A stretch of DNA of 6,255 bases from JBCCRH01 sp039208045 (GCA_039208045.1 JBCCRH010000371.1:1-6255), one strand, 5' to 3'. Numbered from the stretch's first letter, positions 1-6,255 are shown. Translations and numbers: made by a program. The notes: generated by a model from the sequence alone, not told the origin.

Positions 1-566
1 CTACTGAGAGAAATATTTGTAATTCCCAGATAGGAGGCAATGTCAGCATGTGAGATTAGGTTTTCCAGAAAGTGGTATTTTTCTCTAAAAAGAATGAGTC
101 TCTCTTTAGCATTTAGCGAAGCGAGAGCAATTTCTTTTTCAACTTTTGCAAGGAGTTCATATTGTAAAACCTTATTTCCAAACTCGCGTATGTCAATGTG
201 ATTTATCATTAGCTGCTCAAACTTGTCAGCGTTAAAACTGGCTACGGTCAGCTTTGTAAGCGCTTGAAAGTTGAGGTGAGATATTTGATTGGCGGTTCTC
301 GTTTTATTCGGAGAAAGTACACCGCCTTCAAGAAAATAAGATATAGTTACTTCCTCACCTTCCGGGCTTAGCAAAAAGCTCCGGCAGACACCTTCGTAAA
401 CAAAGTATTCCTTGTTATTTTTTTTTCCTCTATCGATAAACACATCTCCTTTTTTATAAACTTCAACTAAAATCAAGTCACTCATCAGATCTAACGACCC
501 CTCCGATACAGGTGACACCCTGTTGACTATGGGTCTTGTTCGTTCTTTAATCTGTTCGAAATTCAT
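1..566 (-). CDS. Crp/Fnr-family transcriptional regulator, 3' end cut off by the window edge
   Basis: The minus-strand frame opens at ATG (564-566) and runs without a stop to base 1, giving 188 residues starting MNFEQIKERT. An in-frame TAA lies four codons upstream of this ATG, so it is the first possible start. Residues about 25-125 look like a cyclic-nucleotide-binding-type beta-roll ('VYKKGDVFIDRG', 'EYFVYEGVCRSFLLSPEG'). A long helix follows, then a helix-turn-helix at about 170-188 ('HADIASYLGITNISLS'), which in this family is usually completed by a few basic residues such as R-(I/L)-R. Family members are about 190-200 residues, so probably only the last 5-15 are missing. Such proteins are cytoplasmic, DNA-binding, one-component regulators; the ligand and targets cannot be read from sequence. 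The gene is A+T rich, unlike dnaE. It starts about 20 bases after the hairpin element, with only a weak purine-rich stretch (TAAAGAA) in front and no clear promoter. Family assignment is firm; specific function is unknown. Confidence 0.85.
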   Translation of the reverse strand, partial: MNFEQIKERTRPIVNRVSPVSEGSLDLMSDLILVEVYKKGDVFIDRGKKNNKEYFVYEGVCRSFLLSPEGEEVTISYFLEGGVLSPNKTRTANQISHLNFQALTKLTVASFNADKFEQLMINHIDIREFGNKVLQYELLAKVEKEIALASLNAKERLILFREKYHFLENLISHADIASYLGITNISLS

Positions 567-583
567 GATTATTCTTTATTTGC

Positions 584-715
584 GTACAACGGTATCGTAT
601 ATGAGTAGTAGCGGATTTCCAGTCATAAACCTTTCGGTTTTGCACTGACCTTTGTTTTGTATTTGTACTTTCGTTTTATCACTTAAACCGCTATTACTTA
701 TACACCATGTTGTGG
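584..715 (-). repeat. attC-like long imperfect hairpin element after the serine hydrolase stop codon
   Basis: On the minus strand, CCACAAC (715-709) directly follows the TAG stop (718-716), and the element closes at GTTGTAC (590-584). The ends pair: ACAAC (713-709) with GTTGT (590-586). Next come interrupted matches GGT, GTATA, AGTA and TAGCGG on the left (708-688), mirrored on the right at 611-591. Further in, TTT, AGT and ATAAA on the left find partners up to about 630, leaving an A-rich apex at about 635-665. Unpaired extra bases lie mainly in one arm. This layout, with short terminal core sites, an imperfect stem and a position right behind a stop codon, resembles integron attC sites. However, the ends do not strictly match the RYYYAAC/GTTRRRY core consensus (CCACAAC, GTTGTAC). 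It could instead be a Bacteroidota intergenic repeat or MITE. The hairpin is seen directly; the recombination role is inference. Confidence 0.6.
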
Positions 716-1744
716 CTAGTTTCTCTTTCTAATTATTTTCACAATTCGGTTAATTATAATTTCTGACAAGTTCCATTCATAGCCTTCAAAATCTGTTGTG
801 TTTATAAACTGAACTACCACAGCATCTATACCTTTATGGTATTCTGCGAGACTTTGATAGCCAATAACTAAACCACCGTGATTATATTCATACGGATATA
901 ATTCCTGTTCTCCTTTTTCAAATACAGAACCATCATTCAAAGCTCTTAGAAATGTTCCAACATCCTCTGCGGTCGCTAACATTCCAAACTCACGGGCTTT
1001 AAAATCTTCTTCAATTCCTACATAATATCCACTCATTACATCTTCCAAATCCACTTCAGTCATCGAAAAGTAGGTGTTTTTCAATTCAAGTGGAATTAAT
1101 ATTTTTTCTTTGATATAATCATTGTGATTGTATCCTAAAACCTTATCCAAAATCCTACGAAGCAACAAATAATTCGTGTTTGAATATTCATATCCTTTGT
1201 CTGGTTTAAAGCTAGCAGGTAAATCTAAAGCAAAATCTAAGGCATTTTTGCCATTTTCTTCTTCGTTTTCCCAAAATGCGGGATTATCTGTGAAATTTGG
1301 AATACCAGAACGGTGTTGAATCATCATTTTCAATGTGATTTCATCGGCATTCTCTATTCTTCCTTTTAGTTCAGGAAGGTAGTCCGTTAGAGTTTTATCA
1401 AAAGACAAACGCTTTTCTTTGACCAATTTCGTAGATGCTAAAGCTGTATACAACTTACTAATACTAGCAATTTTGAACAATGATTTTGGGTCGGCTGGAA
1501 TTTTCTTTTCTCTATCTTTCCAACCACCAGTATAGAACTGGGGTTGTTTTCCTGCTTGGTCTACATAAACAATCATACCATCAAAACCATAACCTACTGC
1601 TTCATCTACTTGTTCTTGAACAGTATCTGGTAGCGGTAAAATCCAAGCCTTTACCAAAACCCAAGGAACAAAAAATAATGAAACTGCGGTTCCAACAAGC
1701 AATAATGCTCTTACAATCCATTTAGCTTTTTTATTTTTTATCAT
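716..1744 (-). CDS. Membrane-anchored serine hydrolase, class C beta-lactamase/PBP-like family
   Basis: A complete 342-residue protein. The N terminus has a basic start (MIKNKKAKW) followed by one hydrophobic segment at about 10-38, so it is probably a signal anchor with the catalytic domain outside the inner membrane; no lipobox cysteine is seen. All three motifs of the beta-lactamase/penicillin-binding family are present: S-x-x-K as SISK (nucleophile S94, K97), Y-x-N as YSN (Y187-N189, inside 'YEYSNTNYLLL'), and the third-strand motif as HGG (H289-G291). The family signature 'IQHRSGIPNF' (142-151) also fits. Relatives act as DD-peptidases, esterases or amidases, so the substrate cannot be assigned and 'beta-lactamase' should not be taken as resistance. 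The gene lies 83 bases after the dnaE stop, in the same direction, but is markedly A+T richer than dnaE, suggesting separate ancestry. Its stop codon abuts the attC-like hairpin. Domain call is strong; role is open. Confidence 0.9.
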   Translation of the reverse strand: MIKNKKAKWIVRALLLVGTAVSLFFVPWVLVKAWILPLPDTVQEQVDEAVGYGFDGMIVYVDQAGKQPQFYTGGWKDREKKIPADPKSLFKIASISKLYTALASTKLVKEKRLSFDKTLTDYLPELKGRIENADEITLKMMIQHRSGIPNFTDNPAFWENEEENGKNALDFALDLPASFKPDKGYEYSNTNYLLLRRILDKVLGYNHNDYIKEKILIPLELKNTYFSMTEVDLEDVMSGYYVGIEEDFKAREFGMLATAEDVGTFLRALNDGSVFEKGEQELYPYEYNHGGLVIGYQSLAEYHKGIDAVVVQFINTTDFEGYEWNLSEIIINRIVKIIRKRN

Positions 1745-1786
1745 TTTTCTGTCTCAGTCTTCTCTTTTGGCTTGATTTTATAATTC

Positions 1787-1809
1787 AGGGTACTTTTTCA
1801 AAGTAGCCT
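1787..1809 (-). other. Compact hairpin between dnaE and the serine hydrolase gene
   Basis: The arms TACTTT (1791-1796) and AAAGTA (1800-1805) are perfect complements around a 3-base loop. After one G/G mismatch (1790/1806), three more pairs follow (1787-1789 with 1807-1809). It begins about 20 bases downstream of the dnaE stop, where a transcription terminator could sit. No U-run follows on either strand, so it is not a canonical intrinsic terminator; it could be a weak terminator or an RNA-stabilising 3' stem. Confidence 0.4.
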
Positions 1810-1827
1810 CAACACTTGTACAAAGGG

Positions 1828-4800
1828 CTAATTCACCGTATACTCAAGCCCTAGTTTCTCGATAGACTGAATAAAAACGCTATCAGCTAATACCTTCCGA
1901 TCTTTAGCAATCATTTTCATTCGTAGCTTCTGATGGTGATCGACCAGCTCCATCTTCAGGCGGTGCTTGCCTTTTTGCTTGGCGCAAAGGGCATCGAGGG
2001 CGTCCACGATTTCGGGGGTAAGCTGGTGCAAATTGAGCTTGATGGTGATGGAAGTGGTAAGGTCTTGCCCAATAGTTTCGAGCAGGCGTACTTCTTTTAT
2101 TTTTAGCTCCATACTTTCGTCCCGCCAGCTTTTTTGCCAGCCCACTTTCAGGAAGAGAGCTTTACCAGGTTCTAGCAGGTGCTTAAACTTTTGGTAGTCT
2201 TCCCCAAATAATCGAAACTCTATGGAATGATTGTAATCGCTCAGCTCAAAGATGCCCCAGCCATTGCCATTTTTACTGATGCGGTGATTGGCTACAGTAA
2301 TCAAGCCCCCAATATTCAGCGAAGGCCGATTTTGTGACTGCTCCACGCGCTCTAGGCTACAGGTAGTAAAATTGTCCAGCTCCATCCGGTAGTCATCAAG
2401 CGGGTGGCCGCTGATGTAGATGCCGGTGACAGCGATTTCTTTGGTGAGTTTTTCAATGAGGCTCCATGGCTCTCGACTAGGCGTCTTTGGTTCAGGGATC
2501 ATCACATCCTCAGAATCACCAAACAAAGAGGTGGCTGCTTCTGCCTTTTGATGATGATAGGCGTGGCCATATTTGAGCAAGTGCTCCACAAAGGTGTCGT
2601 ACTTTTCAGAAGGGGCAAAGTACTGTGCACGGTGCATATCTTCAAAGCAATCGAACCCCCCGCCTAAGGCTAAGCTCTCCATCACTTTCTTATTGACTGC
2701 ACGTAAAGGTAGGCGCCGCATCATTTCAAAAACAGAAATAAATGGCCCGCCGACAGATCGCTCTTTCAGAATTTCCTCCACAGGCCCCTCTCCTACTCCT
2801 TTCAGTGCCGACATACCAAAGCGAATCTGCCCTTCTTTATTCACCGAAAAGTCCGATACTGACTCATTTACAGAAGGCCCCAACACCTTGATTCCCATCC
2901 GCTTACATTCGCGCAAGAAGAACGTAATTTTAGAAATATCACTCTTATTGTGCGTCAGCACCGAAGCCATGAACTCTGCTGGATAGTGTGCTTTCAGGTA
3001 AGCCGTTTGGAATGCTACAAAAGCGTAGCATGTCGAGTGCGACTTGTTAAAGGCGTAGGACGCAAAAGCTTCCCAGTCTTTCCAGACCTTTTCGAGCTTC
3101 TCTTTGGGGTGTCCCCGCTCCTCTCCCCCACTGATAAACTTGGGGTAGAGCATATCGATCAGCTTTTTCTTCTTCTTACCCATCCCTTTCCGCAGCATAT
3201 CGGCTTGCCCCTTGGTGAAGCCCGCCAATTTTTGCGAAAGCAACATAATCTGCTCCTGGTAGACATTAATACCATAAGTCTCCTCCAGGTACTCCTGCAT
3301 ATCGGGCAGGTCGTAGGTTACCGGCTCGCGCCCGTGCTTGCGTGCAATAAAGTTCGGGATGTACTCCAAAGGCCCCGGGCGATACAAAGCATTCATCGCA
3401 ATGAGATCTTCAAAAGTAGTAGGCACCAACTCCTTCATATACTTCTGCATCCCAGAGCTCTCATATTGGAAAATGCCAATCGTCTCCCCACGCTGGAAAA
3501 GTTCGTAGGTTTTCACATCGTCCAAGGGGACTTCCTCTGGATCAATATCCACATCGTGGGTTTCTTTGGCCAGAGCTACCGCATCTTTAATGATACTCAG
3601 CGTTTTCAGCCCCAAGAAATCCATCTTCAGCAGTCCTGCATCTTCTGCCACGGAGTTATCAAACTGCGAGACATACATGTTGGAGTCCTTATCGACCTTC
3701 ACCGGAACATACTTGGTGATCTCATCTGGCGTAATCACTACTCCACAGGCATGAATTCCAGTATTCCGAATCGATCCTTCCAGTTCCTTAGCAGTCCTGA
3801 TCATTTCCCCAATCTGATCCTGTCCATCCGCTAGCTCGCGAAACTTGTAGGCCTTTTCGACATCGTCTGAATTCATATTGCCCTTTAGCTTCGGATCAAT
3901 ATCTCCCTCCGCCAACACTTTCTTTAGGGAAGCCTTAAGATGAATAGGAAAAGTCTTTGCTACTTTATCCACTTCAGGAAGCGGAATATTCATCACCCGC
4001 CCTACATCACGCAGCGAACTTTTTGCCGCCATCGTGCCATAGGTCACAATCTGCGCCACCTGATTCTGGCCGTATTTATCGATTACATAATCGATCACTT
4101 TCTGCCGCCCCACATCATCAAAGTCAATATCAATATCGGGCATGGATACCCGCTCTGGATTCAAGAAGCGCTCAAAAAGCAGATCGTACTTGATCGGATC
4201 GACATTGGTAATCCCAATACAGTAAGCCACCGCAGAACCTGCTGCCGACCCCCTACCTGGCCCCACCGATACGCCCATCTGCCGGGCAGTATTCGTAAAA
4301 TCTTGTACAATAAGGAAGTAGCCCGGATAGCCTGACTGTGCAATGACACTCAGCTCAAAATCAAGACGCTCCCTAATTTCTGGCGTGATGGTTCCATAGC
4401 GCTTCTTGGCTCCATCATACGTCATTTTGCGCAGCAGATCATCTTGCGTTTTGATGCCTTCCGGCAATGGGTAAGCGGGCAAGAGTACGTCGCGGGCCAG
4501 GGTCAGTTTTTCGATCTTGTCGAAAATTTCCATCGTGTTGTCTAGGGTTTCCGGCACATCCCCAAACAGGTTTTCCATCTCCGCCGTCGTCTTGAAGTAA
4601 AAGTCAGAACTTGGAAATTTGAAGCGCTTATCTTGCTCCAGCAAGCTGTTGGTATTGATACACAACAAAATATCGTGGGGTGCCCAGTCATCCTCTTCTA
4701 CATAGTGCGAATCGTTGGTCGAGATGACCTTAACGTTATACTTTCTAGCAAGCTTGAGCAGCTCTTGATTAATGTCCTCTTGGCTGATCCCTAAACCATC

Positions 4801-5361
4801 GATATTCTCTAGTCCGCGATGCCGCTGTAGCTCAATGTAGTAGTCTTCGCCAAATAGGTCGAGCCACCACTCAAGTTCTTTCTCTGCTTCTTCGATCTGC
4901 CCCTTCATAATGAGCTGTGGGATAATCGCACCAATACAGCAGCTCGTTACAATAAGCCCTTCATGATATTGGACAATCAACTCCTTATCAATGCGGGGAA
5001 ATTTGCTGTAAAGCCCTTCAATAAAGCCTAGCGAGCACAGGCGAGAAAGATTCTCATAGCCCTGCGCATTTTTCGCCAGCATCAATTGGTGATAGCGTTT
5101 ATCAGACTCCCCACGGGCACGCGAAAAGGCTTTGCGATGCCGATCCTCTACCAAATAAAACTCACACCCAATAATAGGCTTAAGGCCATTCCGCTCCGCT
5201 TCCGCCACAAACTTAAAGGCACCAAACATATTCCCATGATCCGTCAGGGCAACGCCCTTCTGTCCATCGGCAGCGGCTTTTTGCATCATCCCGCTAATGC
5301 TGGCGGCTCCATCCAGTAGTGAATATTGTGTGTGGCAATGTAAGTGAACGAACTCTGGCAT
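1828..5361 (-). CDS. dnaE: DNA polymerase III subunit alpha (replicative polymerase, PHP-type DnaE)
   Basis: This is the catalytic subunit of the chromosomal replicase, which polymerises DNA on the sliding clamp in the cytoplasm. The 1177 residues are full length for the family (E. coli about 1160). Order: PHP domain (about 1-290) opening 'HLHCHTQYSLLDG'; palm with 'GPGRGSAAGS' (367-376) and 'PDIDIDFD' (408-415); third palm acid in 'KMDFLGLKTLSII'; fingers with 'YQEQIM' (701-706) and 'FNKSHSTCYA'; helix-hairpin-helix region about 885-905; likely beta-clamp contact 'ATSLFGD' (943-949); OB fold about 1014-1065; C-terminal tail. By alignment to E. coli D401/D403/D555, the catalytic aspartates are D409, D411 and D581. 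The PHP metal ligands look complete: H6, H8, D18, H42, E67, H91, C142, D217, H219. There is no intein, frameshift or fused exonuclease. ATG at 5361 is the first start after an in-frame TAG 18 bases upstream and has a purine-rich site in front. Confidence 0.98.
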   Translation of the reverse strand: MPEFVHLHCHTQYSLLDGAASISGMMQKAAADGQKGVALTDHGNMFGAFKFVAEAERNGLKPIIGCEFYLVEDRHRKAFSRARGESDKRYHQLMLAKNAQGYENLSRLCSLGFIEGLYSKFPRIDKELIVQYHEGLIVTSCCIGAIIPQLIMKGQIEEAEKELEWWLDLFGEDYYIELQRHRGLENIDGLGISQEDINQELLKLARKYNVKVISTNDSHYVEEDDWAPHDILLCINTNSLLEQDKRFKFPSSDFYFKTTAEMENLFGDVPETLDNTMEIFDKIEKLTLARDVLLPAYPLPEGIKTQDDLLRKMTYDGAKKRYGTITPEIRERLDFELSVIAQSGYPGYFLIVQDFTNTARQMGVSVGPGRGSAAGSAVAYCIGITNVDPIKYDLLFERFLNPERVSMPDIDIDFDDVGRQKVIDYVIDKYGQNQVAQIVTYGTMAAKSSLRDVGRVMNIPLPEVDKVAKTFPIHLKASLKKVLAEGDIDPKLKGNMNSDDVEKAYKFRELADGQDQIGEMIRTAKELEGSIRNTGIHACGVVITPDEITKYVPVKVDKDSNMYVSQFDNSVAEDAGLLKMDFLGLKTLSIIKDAVALAKETHDVDIDPEEVPLDDVKTYELFQRGETIGIFQYESSGMQKYMKELVPTTFEDLIAMNALYRPGPLEYIPNFIARKHGREPVTYDLPDMQEYLEETYGINVYQEQIMLLSQKLAGFTKGQADMLRKGMGKKKKKLIDMLYPKFISGGEERGHPKEKLEKVWKDWEAFASYAFNKSHSTCYAFVAFQTAYLKAHYPAEFMASVLTHNKSDISKITFFLRECKRMGIKVLGPSVNESVSDFSVNKEGQIRFGMSALKGVGEGPVEEILKERSVGGPFISVFEMMRRLPLRAVNKKVMESLALGGGFDCFEDMHRAQYFAPSEKYDTFVEHLLKYGHAYHHQKAEAATSLFGDSEDVMIPEPKTPSREPWSLIEKLTKEIAVTGIYISGHPLDDYRMELDNFTTCSLERVEQSQNRPSLNIGGLITVANHRISKNGNGWGIFELSDYNHSIEFRLFGEDYQKFKHLLEPGKALFLKVGWQKSWRDESMELKIKEVRLLETIGQDLTTSITIKLNLHQLTPEIVDALDALCAKQKGKHRLKMELVDHHQKLRMKMIAKDRKVLADSVFIQSIEKLGLEYTVN

Positions 5362-5368
5362 ATTGTTT

Positions 5369-5374
5369 CCCTTC
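5369..5374 (-). promoter_or_regulatory. Probable ribosome binding site of dnaE
   Basis: The minus strand reads GAAGGG here, within a longer purine run (AGAAGAAGGG), 7 bases before the dnaE ATG. It supports the chosen start, although Bacteroidota often translate without a strong Shine-Dalgarno site. Confidence 0.45.
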
Positions 5375-5450
5375 TTCTAATTTAGCTTGGCTTCTAAAGT
5401 AACCAATTTGGCAACAAGAAGATGAGTTTGTACCGAAAAGTTTTCCACAC

Positions 5451-5503
5451 TATACTGACGATTAATTGGTTTGCCACATGCAAACCAATTAATGTGCAGT
5501 ATA
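5451..5503 (-). repeat. Hairpin A of the compound element (dnaE-proximal)
   Basis: A perfect 14-bp stem ATTAATTGGTTTGC (5461-5474) pairs with 5480-5493 around the 5-base loop CACAT. A 3x3 internal loop (5458-5460 against 5494-5496) follows, then a 7-bp outer stem TATACTG (5451-5457) with CAGTATA (5497-5503). Confidence 0.85.
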
Positions 5504-5530
5504 CCACGTACCGCGGCACGCGGTATACTG
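5497..5530 (-). repeat. Central 34-base palindrome of the compound element
   Basis: CAGTATACC (5497-5505) mirrors GGTATACTG (5522-5530), centred on the CCGCGG palindrome at 5511-5516. The only two mismatches (5506/5521 and 5510/5517) are A-C on the plus strand and G-U on the minus-strand RNA. Its outer seven bases on each side are also the base stems of the flanking hairpins, so the fully extended form competes with them. Confidence 0.8.
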
Positions 5531-5576
5531 TACCAAAGCGGTTTGCAATGTTGCAAACCACTTTGCGTCAAGTATA
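5524..5576 (-). repeat. Hairpin B of the compound element (esterase-proximal)
   Basis: A 15-bp stem, 5534-5548 (CAAAG, C, GGTTTGCAA) with 5551-5565 (TTGCAAACC, A, CTTTG), closes on a 2-base turn at 5549-5550. The single mismatch (5539/5560) is a G-U pair in minus-strand RNA. A 3x3 internal loop follows, then TATACTG (5524-5530) pairs with CAAGTATA (5569-5576) with one bulged A. The structure begins one base after the esterase stop codon. Confidence 0.8.
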
Positions 5577-5577
5577 A

Positions 5578-6255
5578 TCACTTCTTACTAGCTGCCCTCG
5601 CATCTTCAATATCTTCCTTGATATACTTCTTGTCATATCCGTACTGCTCGGCGTCCATCTCCCCTTTTTTGACTTCCAAGCTGGCCAGTGCAGCTTCATG
5701 CGCGGCAATTGCTTTGTTGAATTGTTTTTGTCGTTCGAATAGCCAGCCTTTGCTTCGGTGGGCGCGCACAAAGTGGGGGTCTAGGTCTAATACCCAGTCA
5801 TACATTTGCAGGGCCTCTTCCAGCATTCCCATTTCATCAAATTCCGAACCATAGTAGTTCAGTAGGCGCATAGCAGGTGGTACGCTAAAATCCAATATCT
5901 TAGTTTCATAATATCGGCTGACCTGATCTTTGATCGGTTGCTCTTTGTTCTTGGCAAAGTCTTCGATTAGTTTTTGGTCTACACCAAAATGGCGACTCAT
6001 TCGCAGTAGACCATAATTCCAAGAGGGCGCAACGACCGACCAATGATCGGTATTGGGAAAATAATCCCACTCCCAGACTAGGCTTGGCGTCGGGTATTGT
6101 CGCAAGAGCGAATCCATGTGCGTAACGTGCTGGCTAAATTCATGCTCTAAGCTCCCCACATCTCCATGGGAGTAATACAAAAATTTGTGGTAAGCCTCCC
6201 CTTTTTGCAAGTGTGCATCCGCTGCTTTCAAGACCTGAAAATCAAAATATTGCAC
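5578..6255 (-). CDS. Alpha/beta-hydrolase esterase C-terminal part with TPR-like tail (5' end outside window)
   Basis: The frame is open to the right edge and ends in TGA at 5578-5580; 225 residues are visible. The edge codon is GTG, but the visible part lacks the nucleophile elbow expected of the family, so it is most likely an internal codon and the start lies outside. Residues about 20-92 look like the end of a putative-esterase (PF00756, Fes/IroE-like) alpha/beta-hydrolase fold: 'FLYYSHGDVG', then 'YFPNTDHWSVVAPSWNYGL', where H71 is the likely catalytic histidine. Residues about 140-192 ('EEALQMYDWVLDLDPHFVRA', 'RQKQFNKAIAAHEAAL') read as one to two TPR-like helical repeats, and the C terminus is charged. 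Such proteins cleave ester substrates; here the substrate and any export signal cannot be seen. The stop lies 216 bases from dnaE and is followed at once by hairpin B. The TPR part is clearer than the esterase part. Confidence 0.65.
   Translation of the reverse strand: MQYFDFQVLKAADAHLQKGEAYHKFLYYSHGDVGSLEHEFSQHVTHMDSLLRQYPTPSLVWEWDYFPNTDHWSVVAPSWNYGLLRMSRHFGVDQKLIEDFAKNKEQPIKDQVSRYYETKILDFSVPPAMRLLNYYGSEFDEMGMLEEALQMYDWVLDLDPHFVRAHRSKGWLFERQKQFNKAIAAHEAALASLEVKKGEMDAEQYGYDKKYIKEDIEDARAASKK

Larger units (their letters stand above)
5451..5576 (-). repeat. Compound palindromic element of three adjacent hairpins (53+20+53 bases)
   Basis: The whole space from one base after the esterase stop to about 90 bases before dnaE is palindromic. 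It splits exactly into a 53-base hairpin (5451-5503), a 20-base palindrome core (5504-5523) and a second 53-base hairpin (5524-5576). Both outer hairpins share one plan: a 7-bp TATACTG/CAGTATA base, a 3x3 internal loop, a 14-15-bp stem containing GGTTTGC/GCAAACC, and a short loop. Read as inverted copies, they share TATACTG(C/T)AC, CGTCA(A)GTATA and an ATGT loop. There is no coding capacity worth calling and no U-run. It is probably a REP/BIME- or MITE-like dispersed element, or an RNA-level processing or termination structure for the esterase transcript. Confidence 0.75.

Noticed and set aside
716..1744. Antibiotic-resistance beta-lactamase
   Set aside because: The catalytic motifs are shared by DD-peptidases, esterases and other family members; nothing in the sequence specifies beta-lactam hydrolysis.
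1745..1827. Second attC-like element upstream of the serine hydrolase
   Set aside because: Only 83 bases, with a small local hairpin and a TTGTACAA palindrome but no ACAAC...GTTGT ends or long imperfect stem like the one at 584-715.
2950..3834. Long open frame (294 codons) on the plus strand inside dnaE
   Set aside because: It is fully antisense to strongly conserved dnaE palm and fingers coding sequence, has no recognisable domain, and its composition follows from the codons of the opposite strand.
5394..5401. TACTTTAG on the minus strand as a Bacteroidota-type -7 element (TAnnTTTG) for dnaE
   Set aside because: One mismatch to the motif, and no TTG element at the expected distance upstream. 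A dnaE promoter probably lies within 5375-5450, but I cannot place it.
5451..5576. CRISPR array or intrinsic terminator reading of the palindrome cluster
   Set aside because: The repeats are nested inverted copies, not regularly spaced direct repeats with unique spacers, and no T-run follows any of the stems on either strand.
5377..5854. Small open frames on both strands over the palindromic region (64 codons minus, 127 codons plus), with similar peptides such as SIPRAAVRGIL and SIPRTAARGIL
   Set aside because: The similarity of the two peptides arises because the underlying DNA is palindromic; the plus-strand frame also runs antisense into the esterase. Neither has a convincing start site or domain.

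Overview
All four genes in this window are read from the minus strand. In transcription order (high to low coordinates) they are: the 3' part of an alpha/beta-hydrolase esterase with a C-terminal TPR-like tail (runs off the right edge), a complete dnaE (replicative DNA polymerase III alpha subunit), a complete membrane-anchored serine hydrolase of the class C beta-lactamase/PBP family, and a Crp/Fnr-type regulator that lacks only its last few residues at the left edge. The DnaE type (PHP domain with apparently complete metal ligands), the short Crp/Fnr regulator ending in an 'ADIASYLGIT' helix-turn-helix, and the esterase-plus-TPR layout all point to Bacteroidota. This assignment is inferred from remembered family resemblance, not from a search.

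Region by region: 1-566 is the Crp/Fnr-like regulator. 567-715 is an intergenic region made almost entirely of a roughly 130-bp imperfect hairpin that starts directly after the stop codon of the serine hydrolase and resembles a recombination (attC-like) or mobile hairpin element. 716-1744 is the serine hydrolase. 1745-1827 is a short spacer with a compact hairpin. 1828-5361 is dnaE. 5362-5577 is the dnaE upstream region, of which 5451-5576 is a symmetric 53+20+53-bp cluster of three adjacent palindromes. 5578-6255 is the esterase fragment.

The window divides by composition. dnaE and the esterase are moderately G+C rich, while the regulator, the hairpin element and the serine hydrolase (about 1-1800) are visibly A+T rich. 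This fits a core replication gene flanked on its downstream side by accessory, possibly cassette-borne, genes. No pathway connects the four genes. The most unusual content is non-coding: the compound palindrome upstream of dnaE, whose two outer hairpins are diverged inverted copies that keep base pairing while changing part of the stem sequence, and the attC-like hairpin after the serine hydrolase.
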